From NCBI RefSeq assembly GCF_003815655.1, contig NZ_CP033917.1:1984001-2048000 (forward strand): 64,000 bases of DNA, in the 5' to 3' direction. Both the position numbers and the translations under genes were made by a program. A model generated the notes under the pieces. The model did no database searches and was not told the origin of the DNA. It was given only the letters and a program-made list of their open reading frames with translations. Shown one piece after another: positions 9,193-17,621 of the stretch (position 1 is the first letter of the stretch; every line of letters starts with the position of its first letter). This DNA is from Chryseobacterium sp. G0201 (GTDB taxonomy: Bacteria > Bacteroidota > Bacteroidia > Flavobacteriales > Weeksellaceae).

Positions 9193-9627
9193 TTAGATTT
9201 TGGTTCTTTTCAACTCGATAATGTTGTTACCTTGTTCAAGGTGAAGACTGTCTCCTTTTACTCTCGCGGTCATATCATCTTTTTTATAGATTGTTTCGCC
9301 ATCTTTTGTTTCTTTCTTTTCCAGTGTGAAAGTTTTTTTGTTGCTTGTGATCGCAACAGTACTTTCTTTCGGGTCATTCTTGAAAACTACTTTTACTAAA
9401 GCTCCATCTGTTGCTTTGTAAACGAAATCTGTCTTTTCCGTTTTCTGTCCATTAACTTCTATCGTAGATGAATTTACTGTAGAAGAATCTATTTTCCCGT
9501 TATTATCAACAATAGTTGTTTCTGAACTATCAGTTTTAATAATATTTTTATTGCCGCTTTCAGTTTTGTTGCAACTTACTAATGATAAAGCAACAAGTGA
9601 AACTGTGATTAAAAGTCCTTTTTTCAT
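9193..9627 (-). CDS. Small lipoprotein of unknown function
   Basis: A 144-residue protein with a lipoprotein signal peptide (MKKGLLITVSLVALSLVSC, lipobox LVSC with Cys19) followed by a Ser/Thr/Asn-rich linker. The rest is a lysine/threonine-rich beta-type domain (VVFKNDPKESTVAITSNKKT and so on). It reads like a membrane-anchored periplasmic or surface protein. I recognise no family with certainty; membrane-bound lysozyme-inhibitor-like (MliC) domains have a similar size and pattern, but this is only a guess. It is monocistronic and convergent with the upstream T9SS gene. Confidence 0.7.
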   Translation of the reverse strand: MKKGLLITVSLVALSLVSCNKTESGNKNIIKTDSSETTIVDNNGKIDSSTVNSSTIEVNGQKTEKTDFVYKATDGALVKVVFKNDPKESTVAITSNKKTFTLEKKETKDGETIYKKDDMTARVKGDSLHLEQGNNIIELKRTKI

Positions 9628-9868
9628 GTTATTTATTCTTTAAATGTATTTGAAAGTTAATTTTCTGTGGTAAAGAAATTAGAATAAATTTAATAAAACA
9701 AAAAACAAACCAATAATTATCGCTGAAAATTTAAAAATAAAAATCTTAAGACATGATTTTATACGTATGGTCAAAAAGATGTGTTTTGAGCTTTAATATT
9801 AACTAAAATTTAACTTGCAATTCCTTTAAAAGATAAGCTATATATGGTCAGAAAAGTTAAAAATTGAT

Positions 9869-11194
<1,326 letters not shown>

Positions 11195-11209
11195 TCGAAA
11201 TTATAAATA

Positions 11210-11242
11210 ACGGCAAGCGATAATTTTTGTTTGCCGTATTTT
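11210..11242 (+). terminator. Probable eno terminator
   Basis: Inverted repeat ACGGCAA (11210-11216) / TTGCCGT (11231-11237) followed by ATTTTA, 15 bases after the eno stop. The loop of 14 bases is T-rich; moderate strength. Confidence 0.6.
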
Positions 11243-11277
11243 ATGGAATTTAGTAAATTTAGAAAAAAAATAAATAA

Positions 11278-12564
11278 ATGTCAGACAACAAAGTAATATT
11301 GAATTACGACGGTAATTCATATGAATATCCAATCGTGGATAGTACTATCGGAGACAGAGGGATCGATATTTCAAAACTAAGAGACCAAACAGGTTTAATC
11401 ACTCTAGATTTAGGTTACAAAAATACAGGAGCTACACTTAGCGACATTACTTACTTAGACGGGGATAAAGGAGAATTATTCTATAGAGGATATCCTATTG
11501 AGCAGATTGCTGAAAAGTCTAACTTCACAGAAGTAATGTATCTTTTGTTACACGGTGAATTACCAACTTCAGATCAATTCAATACCTTCAACGGTAATAT
11601 CAAAAAATATAACTTCGTAGCAGAGGAGATGAAAAAAATCATCGATGCTTTCCCTCGTTCTGCTCACCCAATGGGAGTTTTATCTTCTTTAACTTCTGCT
11701 TTAACTGCCTTCAACCCGAAAGCTGTTAATGTAAACTCTAAAGAAGAAATGGACCTTGCTGCAGAATTGCTTATTGCTAAATTTGCTCACCTTGCTGCTT
11801 GGACATACAGAAAAACTCTAGGTTTACCATTAAACCACGGAGATAATAGTCTAAACTATGTAGAGAACTTCTACAAAATGGCGTTCAGATTACCAAATGA
11901 AGAGTTTGAAATCAACCCTGTGGTAACTGCTGCTTTAGATAAATTATTAATCCTTCATGCTGACCACGAGCAAAACTGTTCTACATCTACTGTAAGAATG
12001 GTTGGTTCTGCTCATACAGGTCTTTTCGCTTCAGTTTCTGCGGGTATTTCTGCACTTTGGGGACCACTTCACGGTGGTGCAAACCAAGCAGTTATCGAAA
12101 TGCTTGAATTGATCGAAAAAGACGGTGGAGATGTTAACAAGTGGGTTGAAAAAGCTAAAGATAAAAACGACAGCTTCCGTTTGATGGGATTCGGACACAG
12201 AGTTTACAAAAACTTCGATCCAAGAGCGAAAATCATCAAAAAAGCTGCTGATGATCTATTAGTTGCATTAGGAATTGAAGACAAAGCTCTTGATATTGCT
12301 ATGCAGTTAGAAAAAGTAGCATTGGAAGATGAGTACTTCATCGAAAGAAAGTTATATCCAAACGTAGATTTCTACTCAGGAATCATCTACAGAGCATTAG
12401 GAATTCCTACAGAAATGTTTACAGTAATGTTTGCATTAGGAAGACTTCCGGGATGGATCGCTCAATGGAAAGAAATGAGATTAAAAGGAGATCCAATCGG
12501 AAGACCAAGACAGGTTTACCAAGGAGCTCAAAAAAGAGACTATATCGATTTAGTAAACAGATAA
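11278..12564 (+). CDS. gltA: Citrate synthase
   Basis: A 428-residue type II (hexameric Gram-negative type) citrate synthase, condensing oxaloacetate and acetyl-CoA into citrate at the entry of the TCA cycle. The catalytic residues are visible: H227 in HADHEQN, H265 in PLHGGANQA, and D364 in YPNVDFYSG, numbered almost as in E. coli GltA. The N-terminal beta-rich domain (residues 1-50) is present. It follows eno by 83 bases but is separated by a terminator-like hairpin, so independent transcription is likely. Confidence 0.98.
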   Translation: MSDNKVILNYDGNSYEYPIVDSTIGDRGIDISKLRDQTGLITLDLGYKNTGATLSDITYLDGDKGELFYRGYPIEQIAEKSNFTEVMYLLLHGELPTSDQFNTFNGNIKKYNFVAEEMKKIIDAFPRSAHPMGVLSSLTSALTAFNPKAVNVNSKEEMDLAAELLIAKFAHLAAWTYRKTLGLPLNHGDNSLNYVENFYKMAFRLPNEEFEINPVVTAALDKLLILHADHEQNCSTSTVRMVGSAHTGLFASVSAGISALWGPLHGGANQAVIEMLELIEKDGGDVNKWVEKAKDKNDSFRLMGFGHRVYKNFDPRAKIIKKAADDLLVALGIEDKALDIAMQLEKVALEDEYFIERKLYPNVDFYSGIIYRALGIPTEMFTVMFALGRLPGWIAQWKEMRLKGDPIGRPRQVYQGAQKRDYIDLVNR

Positions 12565-12585
12565 TATTTGTTTCAGATAAATATA

Positions 12586-12616
12586 AATCCCAAAGTTTTT
12601 AAGCTTTGGGATTTTT
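12586..12616 (+). terminator. gltA terminator
   Basis: Perfect 10-bp stem AATCCCAAAG (12586-12595) / CTTTGGGATT (12604-12613) followed by a T-run, 22 bases after the gltA stop. Confidence 0.85.
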
Positions 12617-12677
12617 TTTGTTTGAATATTTTACTGTAATTAAGATTCTTTATTTTATTTTAAATCATGAAAAAATA

Positions 12678-13001
12678 TTAATCAGTAATTTTCAGACTTG
12701 AAATTTTCTCATTCTTAATCTCAAATTTATACTTTAAAACAATCGGACTCCCATCAAAAGTTCCCGAAACTTTAGTTGTTAAGATGGTTGTTTGATCTTC
12801 ATTAAAAACATCAATAACTTCTAGTTTGGTTTTGTATTCTTCATTAGTTTTTTCGTTCCAGTCTTTTATTTCTTCTTTTCCTTTGTGAGTTTTTCCTTCA
12901 TCAAAAACTTTTGGATCATCCGAAAAGCACTCAGAATATGAATTACTGTCAAAATTTTCCTGAGCTTCTAATAGGTTTTTTAAAATAATAGGTAAATCCA
13001 T
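12678..13001 (-). CDS. NTF2/SnoaL-like small protein
   Basis: A 107-residue cytoplasmic protein with the pattern of nuclear-transport-factor-2/SnoaL-like folds. An N-terminal helix (LLEAQENFDSNSYSECFSDD) leads to a short HKGKEEIKDWNEK helix and a beta-sheet half containing FDGSPIVLKYKFEIKNEKIS. Such proteins are often ligand-binding or isomerase-like. It lies 21 bases downstream of the SDR gene on the same strand and is likely co-transcribed with it under the divergent HxlR regulator. The exact role is unknown. Confidence 0.7.
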   Translation of the reverse strand: MDLPIILKNLLEAQENFDSNSYSECFSDDPKVFDEGKTHKGKEEIKDWNEKTNEEYKTKLEVIDVFNEDQTTILTTKVSGTFDGSPIVLKYKFEIKNEKISSLKITD

Positions 13002-13022
13002 TTTTATAATTTTTAGGTTAAT

Positions 13023-13817
13023 TTAAATTGTTGGAATCGTTCCTCCATCAATCACATATTCAGTTCCGGTTAAATAACTTGCTCGTGGAGATACTAAGAA
13101 TCCTACAAACTCTGCTACATCTTCCGGTTGAGCAGGTCTTCCGATGGGAATTCCACCCAACGCATTCATCACGCTTTGGGTTGCTTCTTCTATTGTTGAA
13201 TTGGAGCTTTCAGCAATTCTTTCCATCATTCTTGTTGCAGAATCTGTCATGATCCATCCCGGTGAAACCGTCAAAACTCGAACTCCTTTTGATGAAACTT
13301 CCTTTGACAAACCTTTGCTGTAATTAATTAAACCCGCTTTTGCAGCCGCATACGGCAAAGTAGAATCATACAGCGGCAATCTCCCCTGAATTGAAGCAAT
13401 ATGAATAATTACGCCACTTTTTTGTTCGATCATTTGTGGTAAAAATCCTCTGTCTAAGCGAACGGGAGCCAGCAAATTTGTTTGAATTGATATTTCCCAA
13501 TCTTCATCCGTCAAAACAGAAAATCCACCACCTTTTGTTTCCGAACCGCCGAGAGTATTGATTAAAATATCAAGCTTTCTGAATTTTGACAAAACTTCAT
13601 CAACAACTTTTTGTGTACTTTCAGATTTACTTAAATCAGAAGCGATAAAATGAAGTTTTTCATTCATAATTTCCGGATGATATCTTGCGGTTACAATTAC
13701 TGTTGCACCTGCGGCTAATAATCTTTCTGCGATGGCCTTTCCTGCGCCTTTTGTTCCACCAGTTACTAAGGCTATTTTATTGCTTAGTTCATTATTAAAA
13801 TTAAATTGTTCGTTCAT
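13023..13817 (-). CDS. SDR family oxidoreductase
   Basis: A 264-residue classical short-chain dehydrogenase. I chose the ATG at 13815-13817; an earlier in-frame start would add 16 residues lying in the promoter region. The NAD(P)-binding motif TGGTKGAG is at residues 19-26, NTLGG (in place of NNAG) at about 87-91, and the catalytic set is S142, Y156 and K160 (YAAAK). The C-terminal GGIPIGRPAQPEDVAEFVGF and DGGTIPTI motifs are typical. The substrate is unknown. It is transcribed divergently from an HxlR regulator, so it is probably the target of that repressor or activator. Confidence 0.88.
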   Translation of the reverse strand: MNEQFNFNNELSNKIALVTGGTKGAGKAIAERLLAAGATVIVTARYHPEIMNEKLHFIASDLSKSESTQKVVDEVLSKFRKLDILINTLGGSETKGGGFSVLTDEDWEISIQTNLLAPVRLDRGFLPQMIEQKSGVIIHIASIQGRLPLYDSTLPYAAAKAGLINYSKGLSKEVSSKGVRVLTVSPGWIMTDSATRMMERIAESSNSTIEEATQSVMNALGGIPIGRPAQPEDVAEFVGFLVSPRASYLTGTEYVIDGGTIPTI

Positions 13818-13884
13818 ACGTTTAAAGTTTGGTACAAATTTCAGGAGTATGATGGGTTTATACAAGTACGGAAATACGATTCAT

Positions 13885-13907
13885 ATAGGGATAAATTTTT
13901 CCCCTAT
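13885..13907. promoter_or_regulatory. Candidate HxlR operator palindrome
   Basis: A 23-base imperfect palindrome, ATAGGG-A...CCCCTAT, lies midway between the divergent SDR and HxlR genes. About 10 of 11 half-site positions outside the centre are compatible within two mismatches. Position and symmetry suggest an operator; this is inference. Confidence 0.4.
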
Positions 13908-13928
13908 TGGTGTTTTTAGAACATTGAT

Positions 13929-13936
13929 TAATTTTG
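13929..13936 (+). promoter_or_regulatory. Minus-7 box of the HxlR gene
   Basis: TAATTTTG matches TAnnTTTG and ends only four bases before the ATG at 13941, suggesting a leaderless or nearly leaderless message. Confidence 0.45.
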
Positions 13937-13940
13937 TTGT

Positions 13941-14318
13941 ATGTATGAAAGAAAAATTCCGCCTAATTTAAATTGTGGTCTTGACCTAATTGGTGAAGTG
14001 CTTTATGGCAAATGGAAGATCCGTTTGTTATGGTTTATCAATGAAGGTTTTCTGCGACCAAGTGAGTTGCAGAGGAAAATTCCGGATGCTTCCCGTAGGG
14101 TTTTGAATATTCAGTTGAAAGAATTGGAAGATCATGAGCTTGTTACGAAGAAAATATACCCTGTTGTTCCTCCAAAAGTTGAGTACAGCCTTACTGAATT
14201 TGGTAAAACTTTAATTCCGGTAATTTCTGTTTTGGGTGAATGGGGAGATAAAAATGAAGAACGTCTTCGAACGGTTATTCTTAATCGATTAGAAAATAAT
14301 TCAGAAGAAATAAGCTAA
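13941..14318 (+). CDS. HxlR family transcriptional regulator
   Basis: A 125-residue winged helix-turn-helix protein of the HxlR/MarR-like type. It shows the family signature LDLIGEVLYGKWKIRLLWFI (residues 14-33) and the wing region LVTKKIYPVVPPKVEYSLTE, ending with a helix GEWGDKNEERLRTVIL. HxlR proteins often sense redox or electrophiles through a cysteine near the N-terminus; a Cys is present at position 12. Divergent orientation with the SDR gene makes that operon its probable target. Confidence 0.88.
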   Translation: MYERKIPPNLNCGLDLIGEVLYGKWKIRLLWFINEGFLRPSELQRKIPDASRRVLNIQLKELEDHELVTKKIYPVVPPKVEYSLTEFGKTLIPVISVLGEWGDKNEERLRTVILNRLENNSEEIS

Positions 14319-14340
14319 GAAAGTATAGTCAGATAAAAGT

Positions 14341-14368
14341 AAAACCTGCTTTTGTGAGCAGGTTTTTT
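14341..14368. terminator. Bidirectional terminator
   Basis: Perfect 10-bp stem AAAACCTGCT (14341-14350) / AGCAGGTTTT (14357-14366), with T6 on the right and A4 on the left. It sits between the convergent HxlR gene and the small peptide gene and can end both transcripts. Confidence 0.85.
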
Positions 14369-14376
14369 ATTTTTAA

Positions 14377-14541
14377 TTAAGGACATTGGCATCTGTCGCA
14401 TGTCCAGATATAGCATTTTCCTGAGTCATCCCATTCGCAGCAGCGTCTTGCTCCACCGATTGCGATGCCTCCTACAATTGATTTTTGTTGATCTCTTCCT
14501 AATTTTTGTGCGTGTTTCAGCACTGGATTTTTCTTGTTCAT
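14377..14541 (-). CDS. Double-glycine leader peptide with six cysteines (bacteriocin-like)
   Basis: Short ORF of 54 codons, ATG at 14539-14541 on the minus strand and stop at 14377-14379. Residues 1-25 look like a double-glycine leader (KLGRDQQKSIVGG at 13-25), the type cut by C39 peptidase-ABC exporters. The remaining 29 residues contain C34, C35, C43, C48, C51 and C53, ending WTCDRCQCP. Similar GG-leader peptides annotated as bacteriocin-like occur in Chryseobacterium. No maturation enzyme or exporter is adjacent. A terminator lies just downstream. Alternatives: a small zinc-binding peptide, or an RiPP precursor modified in trans. Confidence 0.65.
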   Translation of the reverse strand: MNKKNPVLKHAQKLGRDQQKSIVGGIAIGGARRCCEWDDSGKCYIWTCDRCQCP

Positions 14542-14823
14542 GATTTTGTGATTTGATGTTAATAGTTAAATTTTAATTTTTCGCGAAAATTATATCACTA
14601 AGATAGGAATTTATTTTAAATGTTTATTAAATTTTATACGTAAATTAATAATTAGCAATATGTTATATTTAAAATTATCTTTCAAAACCTTAGACGAAAG
14701 CAATTAAATCTGTCTTTAATTCAAAAAAACTTAACTAAAAACTGTAGAATTGAGATTTTGCAGTATAAAATTAAAGCTTGTTTATAAAACAGCTCAAAAG
14801 TTTCCTAAATACAGACCTTTACT
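14542..14823. other. AT-rich intergenic region
   Basis: About 280 bases between the divergent peptide gene and the amidinohydrolase gene. It contains a TCGCGA palindrome near 14580 and must hold the peptide promoter. I see no ORF or strong hairpin in the rest. Confidence 0.4.
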
Positions 14824-14831
14824 TATATTTG
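14824..14831 (+). promoter_or_regulatory. Promoter minus-7 box of the arginine/citrulline cassette
   Basis: TATATTTG matches TAnnTTTG, 19 bases before the ATG at 14851. A TTTC at 14801-14804 is at about the right distance for a weak minus-33 element. Confidence 0.55.
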
Positions 14832-14850
14832 TAGTATTGCATAAATCTTT

Positions 14851-15765
14851 ATGAAACTAAACATTAAAAACGAAACGGGAAGGCTGAGATCTGTAGTTTT
14901 AGGCCAACCCAATTCAATGGGACCCGTTCCCACGCTTGAGGAAAGTTATGATGCCAAGTCATATTACTCAATCGAAAACAACATGTATCCAAAAGAAGAG
15001 GATATCATCAATGAAATGAATGCTTTTGAAGCGGTTTTAAAAAAATATGATGTAGAAGTGCTGCGTCCGAGTATCATTAAAGATTACAATCAGGTTTTCG
15101 CAAGAGATGTAGCTTTTGTGATCGACGATAAAATGATCATTTCAAACGTAATTGCCGATAGAGCAGACGAGCAGGAAGCTTATAAAAATGTTTACGAGAA
15201 AGTAGCATGGAGAACAATAATCAATCTTCCGGAAACTGCCCATATTGAAGGCGGAGATGTAATTGTTTGGAATGATTTTCTTTTCATAGGGACATGTTTC
15301 AGTGAAGATTACAGAAATTATAAAACTGCAAGAACAAACGAATACGCGATTGAAATTCTAAAGGAATATTTTCCAAAAAAGAGAATTATTGATCTGGAAT
15401 TAAAGAAAAATGACAGAATTCCATACGAAGGAATCTTGCACTTAGATTGTACATTCAACCCGATAGGAAAGGATAAGTGCATTATTTACAAAAATGGTTT
15501 TGTGGATGAAAGCGATTACCGTCTGATCATCGATATTTTTGGTGAAGAAAACTGTTTCCACGTTACAGACGAAGAAATGTTTGAAATGTTTCCCAATATC
15601 TTTTCCATCTCTCCTGAAATTGTAGTTTCGGACAAAACATTCACAAGAATGAACAATCACCTGAGAAACGAATGGGGAATGACCGTCGAAGAAATTCCTT
15701 ACAGAGAAATTTCTAAAATGGGAGGTCTTTTACGTTGTTCAACGATGCCACTTGTTAGGGAGTAG
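14851..15765 (+). CDS. Dimethylarginine dimethylaminohydrolase / arginine deiminase-fold hydrolase
   Basis: A 304-residue guanidine-modifying enzyme of the DDAH / arginine deiminase / amidinotransferase superfamily. Seen: FARD at 83-86, EGGD at 133-136, the catalytic His/Asp pair in LHLDC (H197, D199) and the nucleophile C296 in RCSTMPL. Known for the fold: a covalent amidino-thioester intermediate on Cys, releasing citrulline plus an amine or ammonia. It heads a cassette with the CtlX-type hydrolase at 16358, pointing to arginine or methylarginine catabolism through citrulline. Exact substrate is not determined; a glycine amidinotransferase role is possible. Confidence 0.85.
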   Translation: MKLNIKNETGRLRSVVLGQPNSMGPVPTLEESYDAKSYYSIENNMYPKEEDIINEMNAFEAVLKKYDVEVLRPSIIKDYNQVFARDVAFVIDDKMIISNVIADRADEQEAYKNVYEKVAWRTIINLPETAHIEGGDVIVWNDFLFIGTCFSEDYRNYKTARTNEYAIEILKEYFPKKRIIDLELKKNDRIPYEGILHLDCTFNPIGKDKCIIYKNGFVDESDYRLIIDIFGEENCFHVTDEEMFEMFPNIFSISPEIVVSDKTFTRMNNHLRNEWGMTVEEIPYREISKMGGLLRCSTMPLVRE

Positions 15766-15776
15766 CAGTGTAGTAG

Positions 15777-16333
15777 GGTTTTAGAGTGGGAGTGTGTAAG
15801 AGTTGGACAATATTAGTTTGAGAATAAGGGAAATGTAGGATTTAAGAGTTTATAAAGTATTTGTTTTTTTCTATTTTAGTTGAAAATACAAAGATGTCAA
15901 TAATTAAATTTCATCAGGATCTGAAGGTCTTTCAAAAATCGGTTGATGTTGCTATGATTATTTTTGAACTTTCGAAGTCTTTTTCTAAGGAGGAACTTTA
16001 TTCTCTGACCGGTCAAATCAGGAGATCTTCAAGGTCAGTTTCTGCAAATATCAGTGAAGCTTGGGGAAAAAGAAAATATGAAAAATCTTTTGTAGCAAAA
16101 CTTACAGATTCTGAAGGTGAAGCGAGAGAAACTCAAACATGGCTTCTATTTGCTCTAAAATGTAATTACATTAATGAAGAACAATTTAATAATTTAAACA
16201 ATCAGTATAATCAAATAATTGGGATGTTGGTCAATATGATGAGTCAGTCACAAAGTTGGTGTACATTTTCGTCAATAAATAAAGAAGAAAAATAATTTAT
16301 ACTAAAAAACTAAAACACTCAGACTCTTAAACC
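15777..16333 (+). mobile_element. IVS-like unit: four-helix-bundle gene between inverted repeats
   Basis: The four-helix-bundle gene at 15894-16295 is bracketed by an imperfect 23-base inverted repeat: left arm 15777-15799 begins GGTTTTAGAGTGGGAG, right arm 16311-16333 reads (reverse complement) GGTTTAAGAGTCTGAG..., 18 of 23 positions matching. The layout resembles 23S rRNA intervening sequences, where an S23-type ORF lies inside a long stem. Here it interrupts the DDAH-ctlX pair. The mobile or self-contained nature is inferred. Confidence 0.5.
15894..16295 (+). CDS. Four helix bundle protein (23S rRNA intervening-sequence type)
   Basis: A 133-residue protein from ATG at 15894; an upstream in-frame start would add 11 residues in the repeat arm. 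It has the S23/IVP family pattern: FHQDLKVFQKSVDVAMIIFE, the conserved LTGQIRRSSRSVSANISEAW (residues ~40-59), then KSFVAKLTDSEGEARETQTW. Members form pentameric four-helix bundles of unclear function and are related to Avd of diversity-generating retroelements; no reverse transcriptase is nearby. A second member at 53506 shares the RRAS/SVSxNIxE core. It is flanked by an inverted repeat and separates two metabolically linked genes. Confidence 0.85.
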   Translation: MSIIKFHQDLKVFQKSVDVAMIIFELSKSFSKEELYSLTGQIRRSSRSVSANISEAWGKRKYEKSFVAKLTDSEGEARETQTWLLFALKCNYINEEQFNNLNNQYNQIIGMLVNMMSQSQSWCTFSSINKEEK

Positions 16334-16357
16334 CAAACACCCTCAAACTCAAAACAG

Positions 16358-17281
16358 ATGCAGACAACAGATACAGTATTAATGATAGAGCCGATTGCAT
16401 TCGGTTACAATGCAGAAACGGCGGAAAACAATTATTTTCAGGTTGAACAGAAAGGTTCTGATATTCAATCTAAGGCTTTGGCAGAATTTAATATTTTCGT
16501 TGAGAAATTAAGAAGTAAAGGAATCAATGTGATCACTGTAAAAGACACAATAGATCCTCACACACCAGATTCAATTTTCCCGAATAACTGGGTAAGTTTC
16601 CACAAAGACGGAAAAGTAGTTTTGTATCCGATGTTCGCTTCTAACAGAAGAGTGGAAAGAAGAGAAGATATTATTGAAATAATAAAAGAACAAGGTTTTC
16701 AAGTTTCTGAAATTGATGACTGGTCGTTACCGGAAATCCAAGGTCACTTTTTGGAAGGAACAGGAAGTATGATTTTCGACCACGACAATAAATTGGCTTA
16801 CGGTTCGGTTTCTTTAAGATTGGATGAAAGATTGTTCAGAGAATTTTGTGAGAAATATGACTTTACACCTGTTGTTTTTCATTCTTTTCAGACGGTAGGT
16901 TCAGAAAGACTTCCGATTTATCATACAAACGTTATGATGTGTGTTGCAGATAAATTCGTTGTAATTTGTCTTGACTGCATCGATAATGAACTGGAAAGAA
17001 GCAAAGTAATCGAAACCATTAAAAATTCAGGAAAAGAAATTATTGAAATTTCTGAAGAGCAAATGCAGCAGTTTGCAGGAAATATGCTACAGGTTCAGAA
17101 TAAAGACGGAGAAAAATTTTTGGTGATGAGCCAGACTGCATTTAAATCTTTAAATGAAAATCAGGTTTCAGCAATTGAAAAATACTGTGAGATTATTTAT
17201 TCGGATTTAAATACAATTGAGGTAAATGGTGGTGGAAGCGCACGTTGCATGCTTGCCGAGGTTTTCTTGCCAAAAAAATAA
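16358..17281 (+). CDS. ctlX: Citrulline utilization hydrolase CtlX-like
   Basis: A 307-residue member of the arginine deiminase-fold superfamily, distinct from the DDAH-like gene upstream. Seen: start MQTTDTVLMIEPIAFGYNAE, PDSIFPNNWVSFH (70-82), LEGTGSMIFDH (132-142), YHTNVMM with H189, and the nucleophile in GGGSARCMLAE (C297). The N-A-E-T-A-x-N-N-x-F and SARCMLAE signatures are those of CtlX, described as citrulline ureidase in Francisella. Together with the upstream enzyme it could convert arginine derivatives to citrulline and then to ornithine. The final assignment rests on motif memory, not a search. Confidence 0.85.
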   Translation: MQTTDTVLMIEPIAFGYNAETAENNYFQVEQKGSDIQSKALAEFNIFVEKLRSKGINVITVKDTIDPHTPDSIFPNNWVSFHKDGKVVLYPMFASNRRVERREDIIEIIKEQGFQVSEIDDWSLPEIQGHFLEGTGSMIFDHDNKLAYGSVSLRLDERLFREFCEKYDFTPVVFHSFQTVGSERLPIYHTNVMMCVADKFVVICLDCIDNELERSKVIETIKNSGKEIIEISEEQMQQFAGNMLQVQNKDGEKFLVMSQTAFKSLNENQVSAIEKYCEIIYSDLNTIEVNGGGSARCMLAEVFLPKK

Positions 17282-17290
17282 TCTTCTCAT

Positions 17291-17327
17291 TTGTCATTCT
17301 GAACAAAATGAAAGCAATGAAGAATCT
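17291..17327. repeat. Possible copy of a dispersed intergenic repeat
   Basis: TTGTCATTCTGAACAAAATG followed by AAAGCAATGAAGAATCT resembles the GTCATTCTGAGCGAAGCGAAGAATCT repeat that is scattered through many Bacteroidota genomes, here with substitutions. Only one copy is visible in this window. Confidence 0.4.
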
Positions 17328-17387
17328 ATTATTTGAAATTGATTTTTCGTTTGTAGAAATTACAGAGTTTATATTTACAACTTAAAT

Positions 17388-17470
17388 CTAGTGTACTAGA
17401 GCAAATACTCTCAGCAGTAGAATAAATATCCAGTACACTAGAACAAGTATCCTGCTAAGCGCAGGAAATC
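17388..17470. repeat. Short imperfect repeats around 17.4 kb
   Basis: CTAGTGTACTAG (17388-17399) and CCAGTACACTAG (17430-17441) are near reverse complements of each other. Each is followed by a similar stretch (AGCAAATACTCTC and AACAAGTATCCTG), so they also read as a direct repeat with a 42-base period. CCTGC/GCAGG just after can form a small hairpin. The rest of 17282-17621 shows no ORF. Confidence 0.4.
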
Positions 17471-17621
17471 TTAAAAGTCATAAGCATTATCCTTTCTTTA
17501 CAAAAATAAAAACAGATTGCACAATCTATAATCTTTCCCATAGTAGATTAAAAATGAAGTGACTCATAAAAAAGACGAAGAAAAATGATATATTTATATT
17601 CAATTTTTAAATCTTAAAATT

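Noticed and set aside
13818..13865. Sixteen-residue N-terminal extension of the SDR protein
   Set aside because: It lies in the divergent promoter region and adds nothing to the SDR fold; the ATG at 13815-13817 fits family length.
15894..16295. Accessory (Avd) protein of a diversity-generating retroelement
   Set aside because: No reverse transcriptase, template repeat or variable repeat was found nearby; the S23/IVP pattern and inverted repeats fit better.
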